Below are positions 31,521-40,625 of a stretch of DNA of 64,000 bases, one piece after another. A program made the translations under genes and the position numbers. Source of the DNA: Candidatus Anstonellales archaeon. GTDB taxonomy: Archaea; Micrarchaeota; Micrarchaeia; Anstonellales; CG1-02-47-40. The number at the start of each line of letters is the position of its first letter. The stretch's first letter is position 1. Below the pieces are notes generated by a model. That model was not told the origin of the DNA. It worked only from the letters and a program-made list of their open reading frames with translations, and searched no databases. Location: assembly GCA_038869735.1 (NCBI GenBank), contig JAWCQO010000001.1, positions 106,967 through 170,966 on the forward strand, in the 5' to 3' direction.

Positions 31521-32722
31521 CGTTTGTATCTTAAAAATGCGCCTATTCCATAAAACGATTGCAAAAACTGTAAGCCTTCATCTGTCTCCTTGGAGATGAG
31601 TTTTACTTCTATATTGTTTTTTTCTGCTATTTCCATAAAGTCGTCAATAAGTGGCTTTGATTCTGCCAGAGTAAAACCCAAAGCGGAGAGTTCTGCCTCC
31701 TTCGCTTTTAGCTCCTGCTCGTTTTTCAGATTGAAGAACAGCTCCTCTTTGGAGTTACTGACAAACCTAGCACGCAGATAAGAAAGCCCTTCTGAAAGTA
31801 ATAAGAGAGATACTGCCTTCGCTTCCAATGCTTTTCTTACATCTGGTTCGCCATAAATTGCAAGTCCGCCGTGGGCAACCTCTTTCATAAATGAGTCAAT
31901 CAGTTTCTTTTCAGAGATGAGTTCTTGGTTTTCAAGAATTTCCTCGCTTTTTGAAAGAACCTCGCGAATTCCGTATTCGTCTGTGTAGCCAGTATCGACC
32001 ACTCCAAGTATCTTTATCTGGTAGTTAAATGGCTTTTCTTTATAGAAGAACTCTTTTGTGGGCCCTGGACCTCCGATTATCACTCCTTTTATTCCGGAAA
32101 GAAAATATTGGTCCATTGCTTCTCCGACACGCTTGTAGTATCTTTCTATTGATTCTTCTATGAGGCGCTCGAATCTTCTTGCAGACTGCCCTCCTTTTCT
32201 GATTTTGGCGTGCGCTGTGGAGTTTAGTCGCTTGAGAATCTGTATATTTGTACCACGAACAGTTGCAAGTGTTGCCTCTCTTCCGTCCATAACGACGATT
32301 CCATAGGTGTCTTTGACCTCAAGTAGATTTTGGAGAGGCTCCAAAAAGAACTTAGAGTCGCACCTGTAAAGCTGTATATTGAGCGGCTCTGGGGGCTCAA
32401 GAGAGAATAACTTTATGTCGGTTTTGGCTGGATTATCAGATACGTTGCCGCAGAATATAACAAGCCCGTTTTTTGGCGTTTCTCTAAAAATTTTTAGATA
32501 GCCTATTATTTTTTCAAGTGCGTCCTGGACGTTCTTGCGCGTGGATTTGCTCTTTATGTTTGAAGCTTGACCGGCCTCATTTTTCAATTTGTTTGACATC
32601 TCAAAAATGGGATAGGAGGGAGGGATATAAACAGAAATAAGCTCAGTTGAGCCTCCAGAATAGGAGGAAAGCTCTTTGAGGAATTTTTTTAGCTTAAATA
32701 CTGCCTTTCCGCTGTCTTCCAT
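31517..32722 (-). CDS. prf1: Peptide chain release factor aRF1
   Basis: 401 residues, eRF1/aRF1 family, recognising all three stop codons. Domain 1 has NIKS (55-58) for stop decoding, domain 2 has GGQ (177-179) for peptidyl-tRNA hydrolysis, and domain 3 (about 280-401) contacts aRF3/aIF2-like GTPases and ABCE1. Length matches the archaeal family. Monocistronic, ATG at 32722 with an AT-rich TTATAC about 20 bases upstream. Confidence 0.97.
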   Translation of the reverse strand: MEDSGKAVFKLKKFLKELSSYSGGSTELISVYIPPSYPIFEMSNKLKNEAGQASNIKSKSTRKNVQDALEKIIGYLKIFRETPKNGLVIFCGNVSDNPAKTDIKLFSLEPPEPLNIQLYRCDSKFFLEPLQNLLEVKDTYGIVVMDGREATLATVRGTNIQILKRLNSTAHAKIRKGGQSARRFERLIEESIERYYKRVGEAMDQYFLSGIKGVIIGGPGPTKEFFYKEKPFNYQIKILGVVDTGYTDEYGIREVLSKSEEILENQELISEKKLIDSFMKEVAHGGLAIYGEPDVRKALEAKAVSLLLLSEGLSYLRARFVSNSKEELFFNLKNEQELKAKEAELSALGFTLAESKPLIDDFMEIAEKNNIEVKLISKETDEGLQFLQSFYGIGAFLRYKR

Positions 32723-32749
32723 TTTTGCTCTTGTATAATTAGAGATGCC

Positions 32750-33436
32750 TTATTTAAAAGAAGGGATGCCTCCTATTATCTCTACTCTGCCAGTTGATAT
32801 GAAGTATTTTGCTCCAAGGACTATTAGCTTGCCGTCTGATTCAAGCTTCGAGATTATGTTGCTTTTTCGGATTTCAGATACAGAGTTTAGGATGTTTTTG
32901 ATGCATAAGTCTTCTGGGTCATGAATTTTTGAATCTTTGGTTAATGACCCTATTTTGGTTAAGAGTTGCTCTATGCTTTTGCTGTTGTGTTGCTTTTCGT
33001 TAAAAGAGGCGGCAGCTATCACTGCACCGCATTTCTCGTGTCCCAGAACAAGTATGAGTGAGACCCCAAGGTGCTCTGCGGCGTATTCCAACGAGGCAAG
33101 AGTACTTATGTCTACAACATTGCCGGCGTTTCTTACGACAAAAATCTCGCCAAGCGAGCAGTCAAATATGATTTCTGGGCTTACGCGAGAATCTGAACAG
33201 CAGAGGATCGAGGCAAACGGTTTCTGACCAAGAGCCAAGGATTCCCGTTTTTCCGCAGGAACTTTGACGTTGCCTTGGTCTGCACAGAACCTCTTATTTC
33301 CTTCAAGTAGTTTTAAAACAAATGGGTTATGTTGAAGAGTCAGTGGTGCCACCACGTTGGCAGGAATGTTCCGCTTTTCTTTGTCAGCCAATGGGCCCTT
33401 ATTTATTTCAAGGAATCTTGTCAAGTCTCGTTGCAT
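32750..33436 (-). CDS. Beta-class carbonic anhydrase
   Basis: 228 residues. Zinc ligands Cys80 in CCSDSRV (with the Asp82-Arg84 dyad), His133 and Cys136 in GHEKCGAV identify a beta carbonic anhydrase, interconverting CO2 and bicarbonate. The N-terminal helices (1-40) are the usual dimer-forming segment. The ATG at 33436 has AGGTGA six or so bases upstream; an in-frame ATG 18 codons earlier is less likely. It is upstream of nothing obviously related; it may supply bicarbonate for carboxylation or pH control. Confidence 0.95.
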   Translation of the reverse strand: MQRDLTRFLEINKGPLADKEKRNIPANVVAPLTLQHNPFVLKLLEGNKRFCADQGNVKVPAEKRESLALGQKPFASILCCSDSRVSPEIIFDCSLGEIFVVRNAGNVVDISTLASLEYAAEHLGVSLILVLGHEKCGAVIAAASFNEKQHNSKSIEQLLTKIGSLTKDSKIHDPEDLCIKNILNSVSEIRKSNIISKLESDGKLIVLGAKYFISTGRVEIIGGIPSFK

Positions 33437-33634
33437 AAAATTCACCTCATGACTTTTCATTATTATCTTGTTTAATGGGAAATTTTTCATATGCTAATTT
33501 GTTTTTTTTAGATTGCTTGAAGATAGAGCATACACTTCGAGAGTCGGGACATGCTGGTATAGCTTATCCTCGCCCCGTAGATAAATACATTTGTTCCCAA
33601 GGATTTCTGGTAAAGAATTTTGTGAGAAAGAAGT
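33437..33634. other. Intergenic region between argG and carbonic anhydrase gene
   Basis: 198 bases after argG and before the carbonic anhydrase start (both minus strand). It should contain the argG terminator and the carbonic anhydrase promoter; GTATTTATC near 33580 and T-rich segments are visible, but I see no convincing RNA gene, stem-loop or coding sequence. Confidence 0.4.
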
Positions 33635-34912
33635 TTAAAATAGTTTCTCTTTTTCAAAAAGTTTTGAGGCATCCATTCTGTAGGCAATTATATCTTGAAG
33701 CCCCCAAAGTTTTGCAAATCCTCGTGAATCTCGCTGGTCAAAAAGCGCGTTTTTGGCTCTGGACGAAAGCCTTGGGTCATATAGGGCATAGCTAGAGCTC
33801 ATTTCCACAAGCTCAATAGTGCCCCTGCAGATTGAAAGCTCTACTGTGCCGGTAACTGCATTTTGAGTGTAGGAGATAAAGCCTTCAAGAGCGTGGCGCA
33901 GTCTTGTGTACCAGCCGCCATCATAAACTAAACGTGACCAGACGTGGTCAAGATAATTTTTAAGCTCAAGTTCCTTTGAGGTTAGAGTAAGGCGTTCAAG
34001 TTCCTTGTGAGCCATAGTTATGATAGTAGCTGCAGGACACTCAAAAACCTTGTGGGATTTCAGGCCTATTAGATTATCTTGGACAGAGTTGTATCTGCCT
34101 ATTCCGTTTTTGCCGCCTACCTTATTTAGAGCCAAAAAAACGTCGCTGTTTTTGTAATATTTCTTGTCTGGCAGGATTCTGAGCCTATCAGGAAAACCGT
34201 GTTTGAAATCAATAATAAGCCTCGTGGAGGATGAAGGACACTCCTGAGGGCTTTTTGTCCAGTTATATGCTTGTTCTGGAACGCGAAAGGAAGGAGATGA
34301 CAGCAACCCGTATCTTATTGTCCGGCACCAAAGGTTTTCATCAATGGAAAATGGAGGTTGCTTGCCTAATTTTATCCCGACATTTTTCTTTTTTACATAT
34401 TCAACTGAATCTTCTCTTGAAAGGTTCCAATCTCGCACAGGGGCAATTATTCGAAGATGTGGCGCAAGCACGCGTATTGAGTTTTCCATCCTAAATTGGT
34501 CGTTTCCGCTTCCGCTTGAACCATGCACGACTGCATCGCACCCTTCCATTTCGGCTGCTTTGACTAGATATTTTGCAATGATTGGCCGGCTAAGTCCCTC
34601 GCTGTTGATGAATCCCTCGTGAAGAGTGTTTGCCCACACTCCCTTTTTTATGTTAGCTAAAAGATCCTCTTTTGCATCAAAAAAGAGATTTTTTTCACAC
34701 ACAAGAGGGGCCGTTTGGCGGGCTTTTTTGAGGTTTTGGCCCAGGTCAAGACTCACGGTTACGATTTCTATGCCCAGGTCTTGAAGGATAAGGGCCATTG
34801 CTGTAGAATCAATTCCACCAGAGTAGGCAATCGCGCACCTTTTTATATCTTTATATTCCAGTTCAAAGCTCTTTCTTATGCGCTCAAGTAAATCGGATTG
34901 CACTCCGATCAC
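33635..34912 (-). CDS. argG: Argininosuccinate synthase
   Basis: 425 residues. The PP-loop AYSGGIDST (29-37) binds ATP, and SSGSGNDQFR and the C-terminal region follow the ArgG fold; the enzyme joins citrulline and aspartate. It is longer than usual at the C terminus and somewhat divergent (the common GKGNDQ-type motif reads SGSGNDQ). No argH or other arginine gene is nearby. The start is GTG at 34912, overlapping the upstream stop (GTGA), or GTG 34903, which has AGGGGTGAT at better spacing. Confidence 0.9.
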   Translation of the reverse strand: MIGVQSDLLERIRKSFELEYKDIKRCAIAYSGGIDSTAMALILQDLGIEIVTVSLDLGQNLKKARQTAPLVCEKNLFFDAKEDLLANIKKGVWANTLHEGFINSEGLSRPIIAKYLVKAAEMEGCDAVVHGSSGSGNDQFRMENSIRVLAPHLRIIAPVRDWNLSREDSVEYVKKKNVGIKLGKQPPFSIDENLWCRTIRYGLLSSPSFRVPEQAYNWTKSPQECPSSSTRLIIDFKHGFPDRLRILPDKKYYKNSDVFLALNKVGGKNGIGRYNSVQDNLIGLKSHKVFECPAATIITMAHKELERLTLTSKELELKNYLDHVWSRLVYDGGWYTRLRHALEGFISYTQNAVTGTVELSICRGTIELVEMSSSYALYDPRLSSRAKNALFDQRDSRGFAKLWGLQDIIAYRMDASKLFEKEKLF

Positions 34913-35376
34913 CCCTGACGCTGCACTATTGTGCAGCTGCCTTCGTAAAACGATGGGATTTGTATCTCTGCGCGGTTTGTGTAAAATTTTGAACCACCAG
35001 TGCCTTCGGAGATATGAAGCTTAAAATAGCGTGAGTAGATACTTTCGCATTCAGCTACGCTAGTGGTTCTATTTTCGTATATGCACTTGTTATTATCATA
35101 CGCAACTATATATGTTTGGTTTTTTCCAAGGAGGTTTAAGGAAGCGACTATATCCACGCCGCATTGCATAACCGCTCTTCTCCCCTCAGCCGTCCGGGCA
35201 TTTCTTAAATCCATGACAACATAAAAGCTTTGGGACTTTTCTATTGATTGCTTAAATTCATTTATACTTACTTCTTGCTCAGTAACAAAAAATGCAAAAA
35301 TGACAGCGAGTGCAATAGTTAAAGTTATTGCCAGCAGAAAAATTAGGATATGCTTCTGAAAGTCTGCAGCGTTCAT
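34909..35376 (-). CDS. Single-pass membrane protein of unknown function
   Basis: 155 residues: one N-terminal membrane helix (about 9-31) and an outer domain with three Cys (two likely to form a disulfide) and Asn-X-Thr sequons. The segment QSFYVVMDLRNARTAEGRRAVMQCGVD suggests an alpha/beta domain. Family not recognised. GGGGGAGAT precedes the ATG. It sits between the 686-residue membrane protein and argG in the same direction, with only short gaps; coupling to argG through GTGA is probably positional. Confidence 0.7.
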   Translation of the reverse strand: MNAADFQKHILIFLLAITLTIALAVIFAFFVTEQEVSINEFKQSIEKSQSFYVVMDLRNARTAEGRRAVMQCGVDIVASLNLLGKNQTYIVAYDNNKCIYENRTTSVAECESIYSRYFKLHISEGTGGSKFYTNRAEIQIPSFYEGSCTIVQRQG

Positions 35377-35424
35377 TTAATCTCCCCCTATCTGCGAGGT
35401 CCATCTTTATTTCCAATCTTACTT

Positions 35425-37485
35425 TTAGGAAATGACCTTTGAGATATCACACCTTTTCATATAAAGCGCGTCCCCCGAGATATGCGCCTCTTTAGTATAT
35501 ACAACAAAAAATTTTGGCGTAAGGTTTTTTGGAGAATATGAAAGTTTAATTATAGGAACATCTCCTATTTGGGAGTAGCAGTAGTCCTTGCTTTTGGCTG
35601 TTGTGTTTCCTGAAAGGTAACAGTTCTCATCTTCTATTTCGTATCTTATATAAGAAAGATTCAAAGCCTGAAGACTGGAGCCCACCTTATCTGCACAAGA
35701 GGAGAGGTAAAGCCGCGCTCCAACAGTGGAATTAGTGTTATCAACTATTATAACTGAGCTGTTGTGCTTATAAAGTTCGCTTTTGAACTCGAGAAACGTC
35801 GCAGCGTTTGCTGCTTCATTTAGCAGTGCATAAAACCCTAATGAGGAGATGGCAAGGACAAATATGAAAACAAGGACAGTAGCAGTCCAACCAAGCAGTA
35901 CTATGCGCCTTATAACGTATTTTCTCATTCTGACTATGAAAGCTGCAAATAAGAGAAGAGCAAGAGAGATTAGAGAAAAATCAGTTAATATTATGAGAAC
36001 TGGTGGGATTATTGCAGCATAGGTCTTGCGTGTTTTGTAATTGATGCTTATAAACGGAGTAGAGAGCTTGAGGACGCCATCAACAGTGGCTCTCCCTATA
36101 TTTCCTACAAGCCAATAAACGGTGTTTTTTACTGACCCATGAACTTTTGCAAATCCCTTGGTTTCATTTAGTAGCTGGGAGTAGTTATAGTATAGGTTGC
36201 GGTAGGATGCAATGCTCATTGGTGGGGAAAAGCGCTTATCTAACTCGTACTTTCTTAATTGCAAATCGCGGTAGGTAGTGACCTCTTCAAGATTTGAACG
36301 GTCAACTATCCATCCTGTCAGTATGAGCTCATCTGTTACGTTTTCTTTTATCTCTGAAGTTGAGGTGTAGGGTTCTGTGAAGTTTTTCAGAGTGTTATTT
36401 AGTTTGTTTACAAGGATTCTGTACCGTTCAAAAGCGCTGTTAAGTCCGAAGAAGCGATTTTGAGCAAGTGAAGCTTGGATGTCGAGTGTGAGTGTTCCGA
36501 GTTCAGAGACATCTTTGTTAAAGCTCTCATCGTAGACAAGCGTTTGAGCTTCCGTTGCCGCATCTATGGTCTTTTGAGCTTCTTTTTGCATCTGAGAAAA
36601 AGTTGCGCCATATGAGCCTGACAGCTGTGCGTTTGTCCGATAGGAGATGCGCGTCTGGGTTAAGTTTGCAATCTGGGCTGCCGACTGGTTTATGTTTGAT
36701 ATTATCACAACCTTCGTTTTTATAGCATTTATCTTTGAGCTTGCGATGTCAAGCTTTGAGAGATTTATAGGAACAGGGGCGCACAAGAGAAGGCAGTCTC
36801 CGCAAGTTGGATCGCTTCTGCTTAGCTTTGAGTTGATTATGGTTTTTGCGCTCTCCCGCATCCTTGGGATGGAGCTTATTATTTCATCTACTTTTGAGAC
36901 TATGTTTTCAATGCTGATGGAAGAGAAGGCTTCGTCTACTTTTCTCATTTCTTCATCAAGCGTTTGCGTTGCAACTGCAAATTCAGTCGTGTAGTTTGTA
37001 AGGGTAGTGTAATAGGAGAGGCATTCAGAGCTCCCAATCCTGCTGCAGAAAGAAAGTACCGTAGCAGAACAGCTTTGTGTATTATTGCAGGGAATCGCAA
37101 GAAGCCCAAGATATTGCTTGCAATAGTATTCTGCGCCCTTTTTGGCAGTTCCTGCTAGAACTGTTTCGCGAGTTGCGTTAAATTCAAGAAACGCCCGTCT
37201 TGCGTCCTCGATATCAGAGGGGGTAGGATAATATGTAGACAGATCGTAAGCTCTGATTATCTCTCTTATTTTTTCTGTTCTGTTTAAAGGTGTGCCGTTT
37301 TCAAGAAGGAACGTTTCTACTCCTCCAAAGGATATAAGTTCATAGAATGTTCCATTTATAGTGAATTTTGTTGAGGTTATAATAGATGGCCTTTCTCCGG
37401 GGTAGAGATAATCAGAAGCATTAAACGAAAAGACAGGATAAATAAGCATCAGTACAAGTAAAGCAGCAGCTGCTGGCCGCACCAT
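35425..37485 (-). CDS. Large membrane protein with coiled-coil outer domain, unknown
   Basis: 686 residues: signal peptide (1-20), a long outer region (about 25-470) rich in helices, Cys pairs (CNNTQSC, CGDCLLLC) and N-glycosylation sequons, then three membrane helices (about 490-575), and a C-terminal outer domain (about 580-686) with four Cys. The C-terminal domain resembles in composition the neighbouring 155-residue protein (VIIVDNTNST... vs YVVMDLRNA), so the two may be partners. No enzyme motif. The transcript is probably leaderless: TTTTAAACTATA is about 25 bases before the ATG. Confidence 0.7.
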   Translation of the reverse strand: MVRPAAAALLVLMLIYPVFSFNASDYLYPGERPSIITSTKFTINGTFYELISFGGVETFLLENGTPLNRTEKIREIIRAYDLSTYYPTPSDIEDARRAFLEFNATRETVLAGTAKKGAEYYCKQYLGLLAIPCNNTQSCSATVLSFCSRIGSSECLSYYTTLTNYTTEFAVATQTLDEEMRKVDEAFSSISIENIVSKVDEIISSIPRMRESAKTIINSKLSRSDPTCGDCLLLCAPVPINLSKLDIASSKINAIKTKVVIISNINQSAAQIANLTQTRISYRTNAQLSGSYGATFSQMQKEAQKTIDAATEAQTLVYDESFNKDVSELGTLTLDIQASLAQNRFFGLNSAFERYRILVNKLNNTLKNFTEPYTSTSEIKENVTDELILTGWIVDRSNLEEVTTYRDLQLRKYELDKRFSPPMSIASYRNLYYNYSQLLNETKGFAKVHGSVKNTVYWLVGNIGRATVDGVLKLSTPFISINYKTRKTYAAIIPPVLIILTDFSLISLALLLFAAFIVRMRKYVIRRIVLLGWTATVLVFIFVLAISSLGFYALLNEAANAATFLEFKSELYKHNSSVIIVDNTNSTVGARLYLSSCADKVGSSLQALNLSYIRYEIEDENCYLSGNTTAKSKDYCYSQIGDVPIIKLSYSPKNLTPKFFVVYTKEAHISGDALYMKRCDISKVIS

Positions 37486-37533
37486 AGTGCTTTGATTCGG
37501 AAGTATAGTTTAAAATCTTATCTAAAATTTTGG

Positions 37534-37587
37534 ACAAAAAAAATGCAAAAAAAGAAAGGGAGAGAAGGGCTTTTTCCCTTCTCTTTT
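37534..37587 (-). terminator. Terminator of the S-layer gene
   Basis: On the minus strand AGAGAAGGG pairs with CCCTTCTCT around AAAAAG, followed by CCCTTTCTTTTTTT and another T run. It lies about 40 bases after the S-layer stop. A smaller hairpin GAGGC/GCCTC sits just before it. Confidence 0.7.
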
Positions 37588-37627
37588 GTTGGTTAGATAG
37601 AGGCCAAGCCTCCCCTCAGCTTTTCGT

Positions 37628-40318
37628 TTACAGCTTTCTTATTCCAGCTATAAACTGTTGGGCTGCTGTCACGGTGTCAGCTGCAGTATAACCTGCAACG
37701 ACAATCGTGTCGCCAACTTCCTTGACAACCACGGAGGTCGTGGTAAAGTCAACAGTGTTTCCAAGCGCCTCTCTTGTTACGGTGTTGACAAGCGGGCCAC
37801 CTACAGAAATCTTCTTGCCGACTCCTGCAGCTGCGCTGTCAAGGACAACAAGGTCGCTTGAAAGCCTATAAGGTTCTGTGACTTCAACTGAGGCAGCATT
37901 GTTTGGCATAATTACAGCAGACACTCCGCTGGAGTCTACCGTGCATTCAGGTGTTGCGCCTCCAACTGCACCGGCAACACAAGAGCCGACTGTCTCTGTA
38001 ATTGATGCTACCTTAATCTTTATGCCTCCCGATACCTCCAAGGTTTCGCCTTCGCCAAGAGACCTCTTAAGAACATTGGCTGTCTCAACACCACTGCTCT
38101 TAAGCACGTACTTTGCCTCTGCCACCTTCTTTGCAACGTCAAAGATGACTTCGTCAGAGCTGAGAGAGACAAACTTTGAACCCCTCTCTGAAATGACTGG
38201 CGCATCATAGTACCTTGTGACTGGGTCAAGGTCGATGCTTGAATCCTTTGGACTGGTGTAATAGATTGCGTCTGTGTTGTCACCGTTGGGCGCCGTGAAT
38301 GTGAAGCTGCCGTTTGACCTTCCAGATACATCGAAGACAAAGGCACCGTGTTTTTGGGTTACTGTGTTTACCTTTCCTACATCCTCCTGCAGATAGATAG
38401 AGAGGTTTCCGGAAGATACTGGCTTACCCAAGAAGCTGAGATATCCTTGAGCTGTTCCTGTGCCTGCAACATCGTACTCAACAGCACCTGAGGCTGTCGT
38501 GTTGGCGGTGGTGTTTTCATCACCTAGTTTCCCTTGCCAGTAATAGCAGCCTGCGTTAGATGGCTTGTAATATACCGATACCGCGGGAGTTATCCCCGAC
38601 CCGTTAACGAGGGGTCTGTACCGAACGTAGAACTGCTTTACGTATTCGCCTCCTGAGCCTGGTATCTTGAAGGCATTGGACTGCTGAGACTCAACCTTGA
38701 CAAGCTTTTCTCCTGATAGAGATGTTGCACCTGTGCATGAAGTGTTTGATGTGACAGTGGAGCTCGGAAGTCCGGGTGAAACAAGCCCGATATCAGAGCT
38801 GTCAACGATTGCAAATTTCAGCCTGTCATAGTCAGTTCCTGACAACGAAAGCCCATCATACATCAGCTGATAGGACGCTGGCTTCCCTATAATGTCAATA
38901 CCTGACCCTGCAGTAATGTCAGAGTAAGTCTCGCCATTATAGAGAATTATCTCTCTCAAGGTGTCAGCGGTGCCTCCTCCTGTTGGAAGTCCACTTGTCC
39001 AGCCCTTGTTCTTCCATCTTAGGTATACATACCATGGGTAGTTAGGATTAGACGGTTCAGTTGAAACCCTCTCGCCACTTTTAAGGGACAGCTCGTCTGT
39101 TAGTATTGCCATGTCTGCCCACTTGGCGTTAAGGGTGAATCCCGGGGCTGTTTTGTACACCTTTATCCTGACAGTTGAGCCGTCTGGTGCAGTGTATGTG
39201 TATGTGCTTCCTTCGTTTATTGTGGTTTGCTTAAGCACAGCACCATTTGCATCCAGTATGTCAACGATTGCAGGATGGAGGTTGCTTGCGCCTGATGCAA
39301 CCGATATGTCTGAGAGCCTTACCTTGACGCTTCCGGCATCAAGCTCGTCTCCAACGTTGATGATTCCTGACTGGGAAGCTTTTGCAAGTTTAATTGAACC
39401 ACCAAACAACGTTGAAGTGGCTGAGTCAAGAGTGCCGCTTGGAACTGAGACTTCCGATAAAACCCAGCTCTGGCCAAGGAACTGTATCTCCAGCTTGTGG
39501 GTGTCTATGTGCTCGCTGTCTGTTGAGGAACAGCTTGCATAATTGTTTGTCGTGGTGTCGTAATTTGTGCCTGAACAGACCACTATTCCGTAGTCTCCTG
39601 AATCAAATTTTACGCTGTAGCCGATTCCCTTAAACTTTCCAACTACTTGGTCAAGAGTTGGGCTGAAGTCTGTCTCACCATGAACCCAGAGAGCCTGTGT
39701 CTCTGTGTATGTCGCGCCTCCTCCTGCTGTGTCAGTCAGAGTCACTGGTGAGAAGGCTGGGAAAACATCCCCGCTTATCTTGTATACATCCTGTGTGCTT
39801 CTTATCTTACTGGTGTCATTAGCGTCGCCGTATAGGCTTGAGAAGAGAGATGACGTATCAACTGTTGCAGAATAGGTGTCATCTGAAGAAGTCTTATTTC
39901 TGTTTCCAGGACTTCTATCAATATAGTCTGCAATCAGTGTTGTAAACTGATACGCCCCACCGGCAACTCCCGGCAGTGTCACCTCCAAGTTTGCCTTTTT
40001 GTTTGTAACGGCGCACGTACCTCCTCCTGTTCCGCCTCCGGTTACACCGCCAACAGAACAGGTCGCTGTACCTTTAACCTCAGCTGTAAGAGTTGAGCTC
40101 TTATAGGCGAGGTTTGCAATTCTTGCAGCGATGTTTGCCGCAGCGACTCCATCTGAAGCTGCTGCATTCGCGCCAACCACAACCTTCACAAGGGGTTGCC
40201 CATTAACATCTACAAGCTCGGTGTTGCCATACATTACTTGAGCAACTGAAACCGAGGCTCCAAGGAGGGCTACTCCCGATGCGAGGGCTGCGATTTTCCT
40301 CACATTTATGCCTTTCAC
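37628..40318 (-). CDS. slaA: S-layer protein
   Basis: 896 residues. After a signal peptide (KIAALASGVALLGASVSVAQ) comes the S-layer N-terminal motif LVKVVVGANAAASDGVAAAN, and the C terminus ends with the matching GGPLVNTVTREALGN ... VVAGYTAADTVTAAQQF segment, both typical of methanococcal-type S-layer proteins. The middle is beta-rich, Ser/Thr/Gly-rich. Codons look more GC-rich and regular than in neighbouring genes, as for a highly expressed gene. The GTG at 40318 is the start: GAGGTGG is 4 bases before it and the signal peptide begins right after. The in-frame sequence upstream to 40408 belongs to the leader. Confidence 0.93.
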   Translation of the reverse strand: MKGINVRKIAALASGVALLGASVSVAQVMYGNTELVDVNGQPLVKVVVGANAAASDGVAAANIAARIANLAYKSSTLTAEVKGTATCSVGGVTGGGTGGGTCAVTNKKANLEVTLPGVAGGAYQFTTLIADYIDRSPGNRNKTSSDDTYSATVDTSSLFSSLYGDANDTSKIRSTQDVYKISGDVFPAFSPVTLTDTAGGGATYTETQALWVHGETDFSPTLDQVVGKFKGIGYSVKFDSGDYGIVVCSGTNYDTTTNNYASCSSTDSEHIDTHKLEIQFLGQSWVLSEVSVPSGTLDSATSTLFGGSIKLAKASQSGIINVGDELDAGSVKVRLSDISVASGASNLHPAIVDILDANGAVLKQTTINEGSTYTYTAPDGSTVRIKVYKTAPGFTLNAKWADMAILTDELSLKSGERVSTEPSNPNYPWYVYLRWKNKGWTSGLPTGGGTADTLREIILYNGETYSDITAGSGIDIIGKPASYQLMYDGLSLSGTDYDRLKFAIVDSSDIGLVSPGLPSSTVTSNTSCTGATSLSGEKLVKVESQQSNAFKIPGSGGEYVKQFYVRYRPLVNGSGITPAVSVYYKPSNAGCYYWQGKLGDENTTANTTASGAVEYDVAGTGTAQGYLSFLGKPVSSGNLSIYLQEDVGKVNTVTQKHGAFVFDVSGRSNGSFTFTAPNGDNTDAIYYTSPKDSSIDLDPVTRYYDAPVISERGSKFVSLSSDEVIFDVAKKVAEAKYVLKSSGVETANVLKRSLGEGETLEVSGGIKIKVASITETVGSCVAGAVGGATPECTVDSSGVSAVIMPNNAASVEVTEPYRLSSDLVVLDSAAAGVGKKISVGGPLVNTVTREALGNTVDFTTTSVVVKEVGDTIVVAGYTAADTVTAAQQFIAGIRKL

Positions 40319-40463
40319 GAAACCACCTCGTGGTTTTCTTTCCGCCGCCTCTTTTCGGGCGCTTTTTTGTTCAAAAATATTATCGGCGACGGAAATTCTT
40401 GCGCCCAAACAATTTCCTTCTCCTGTGTTAGAAACCCTCGGGTAGGGTCTCCAATCTGGAGAG
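40319..40463 (-). promoter_or_regulatory. Long structured 5' leader of the S-layer mRNA
   Basis: From a TATA box near 40474-40496 the expected start is 40453-40463, giving a leader of about 135-145 bases. It can form several hairpins: ACCCT/AGGGT (40444-40448 with 40434-40438), GGGCGC/GCGCCC (40401-40406 with 40357-40362), and AAACCAC-GAG-GTGGTTT (40320-40336). The last one contains the Shine-Dalgarno GAGGTGG in its loop and 3' arm and ends one base before the GTG start codon. Mutual exclusion with upstream pairing could control translation or stability. Confidence 0.6.
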
Positions 40464-40473
40464 TTGGAGTTAT

Positions 40474-40496
40474 CTCTATAAAAAGATATTTAAACC
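40474..40496 (-). promoter_or_regulatory. TATA boxes of the S-layer gene
   Basis: On the minus strand two candidates lie side by side: GGTTTAAATATC and CTTTTTATAGAG. Either gives a long leader. A third AATTTATAAATAC lies further upstream near 40515-40530. Confidence 0.5.
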
Positions 40497-40625
40497 TTAT
40501 GAAAATAGATAAAGTCGTATTTATAAATTGAAAGATATGAATAGTCATTTGACGAACTAAAAGGTGGTATACTGACGAATTTTTTTAAGATTTGAGAGCA
40601 AAAGGGGCATTCGTTCGTTTTGCGT

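Noticed and set aside
33437..33634. Possible C/D box or other small RNA before the carbonic anhydrase gene
   Set aside because: No C box, D box or stable fold could be recognised by eye.
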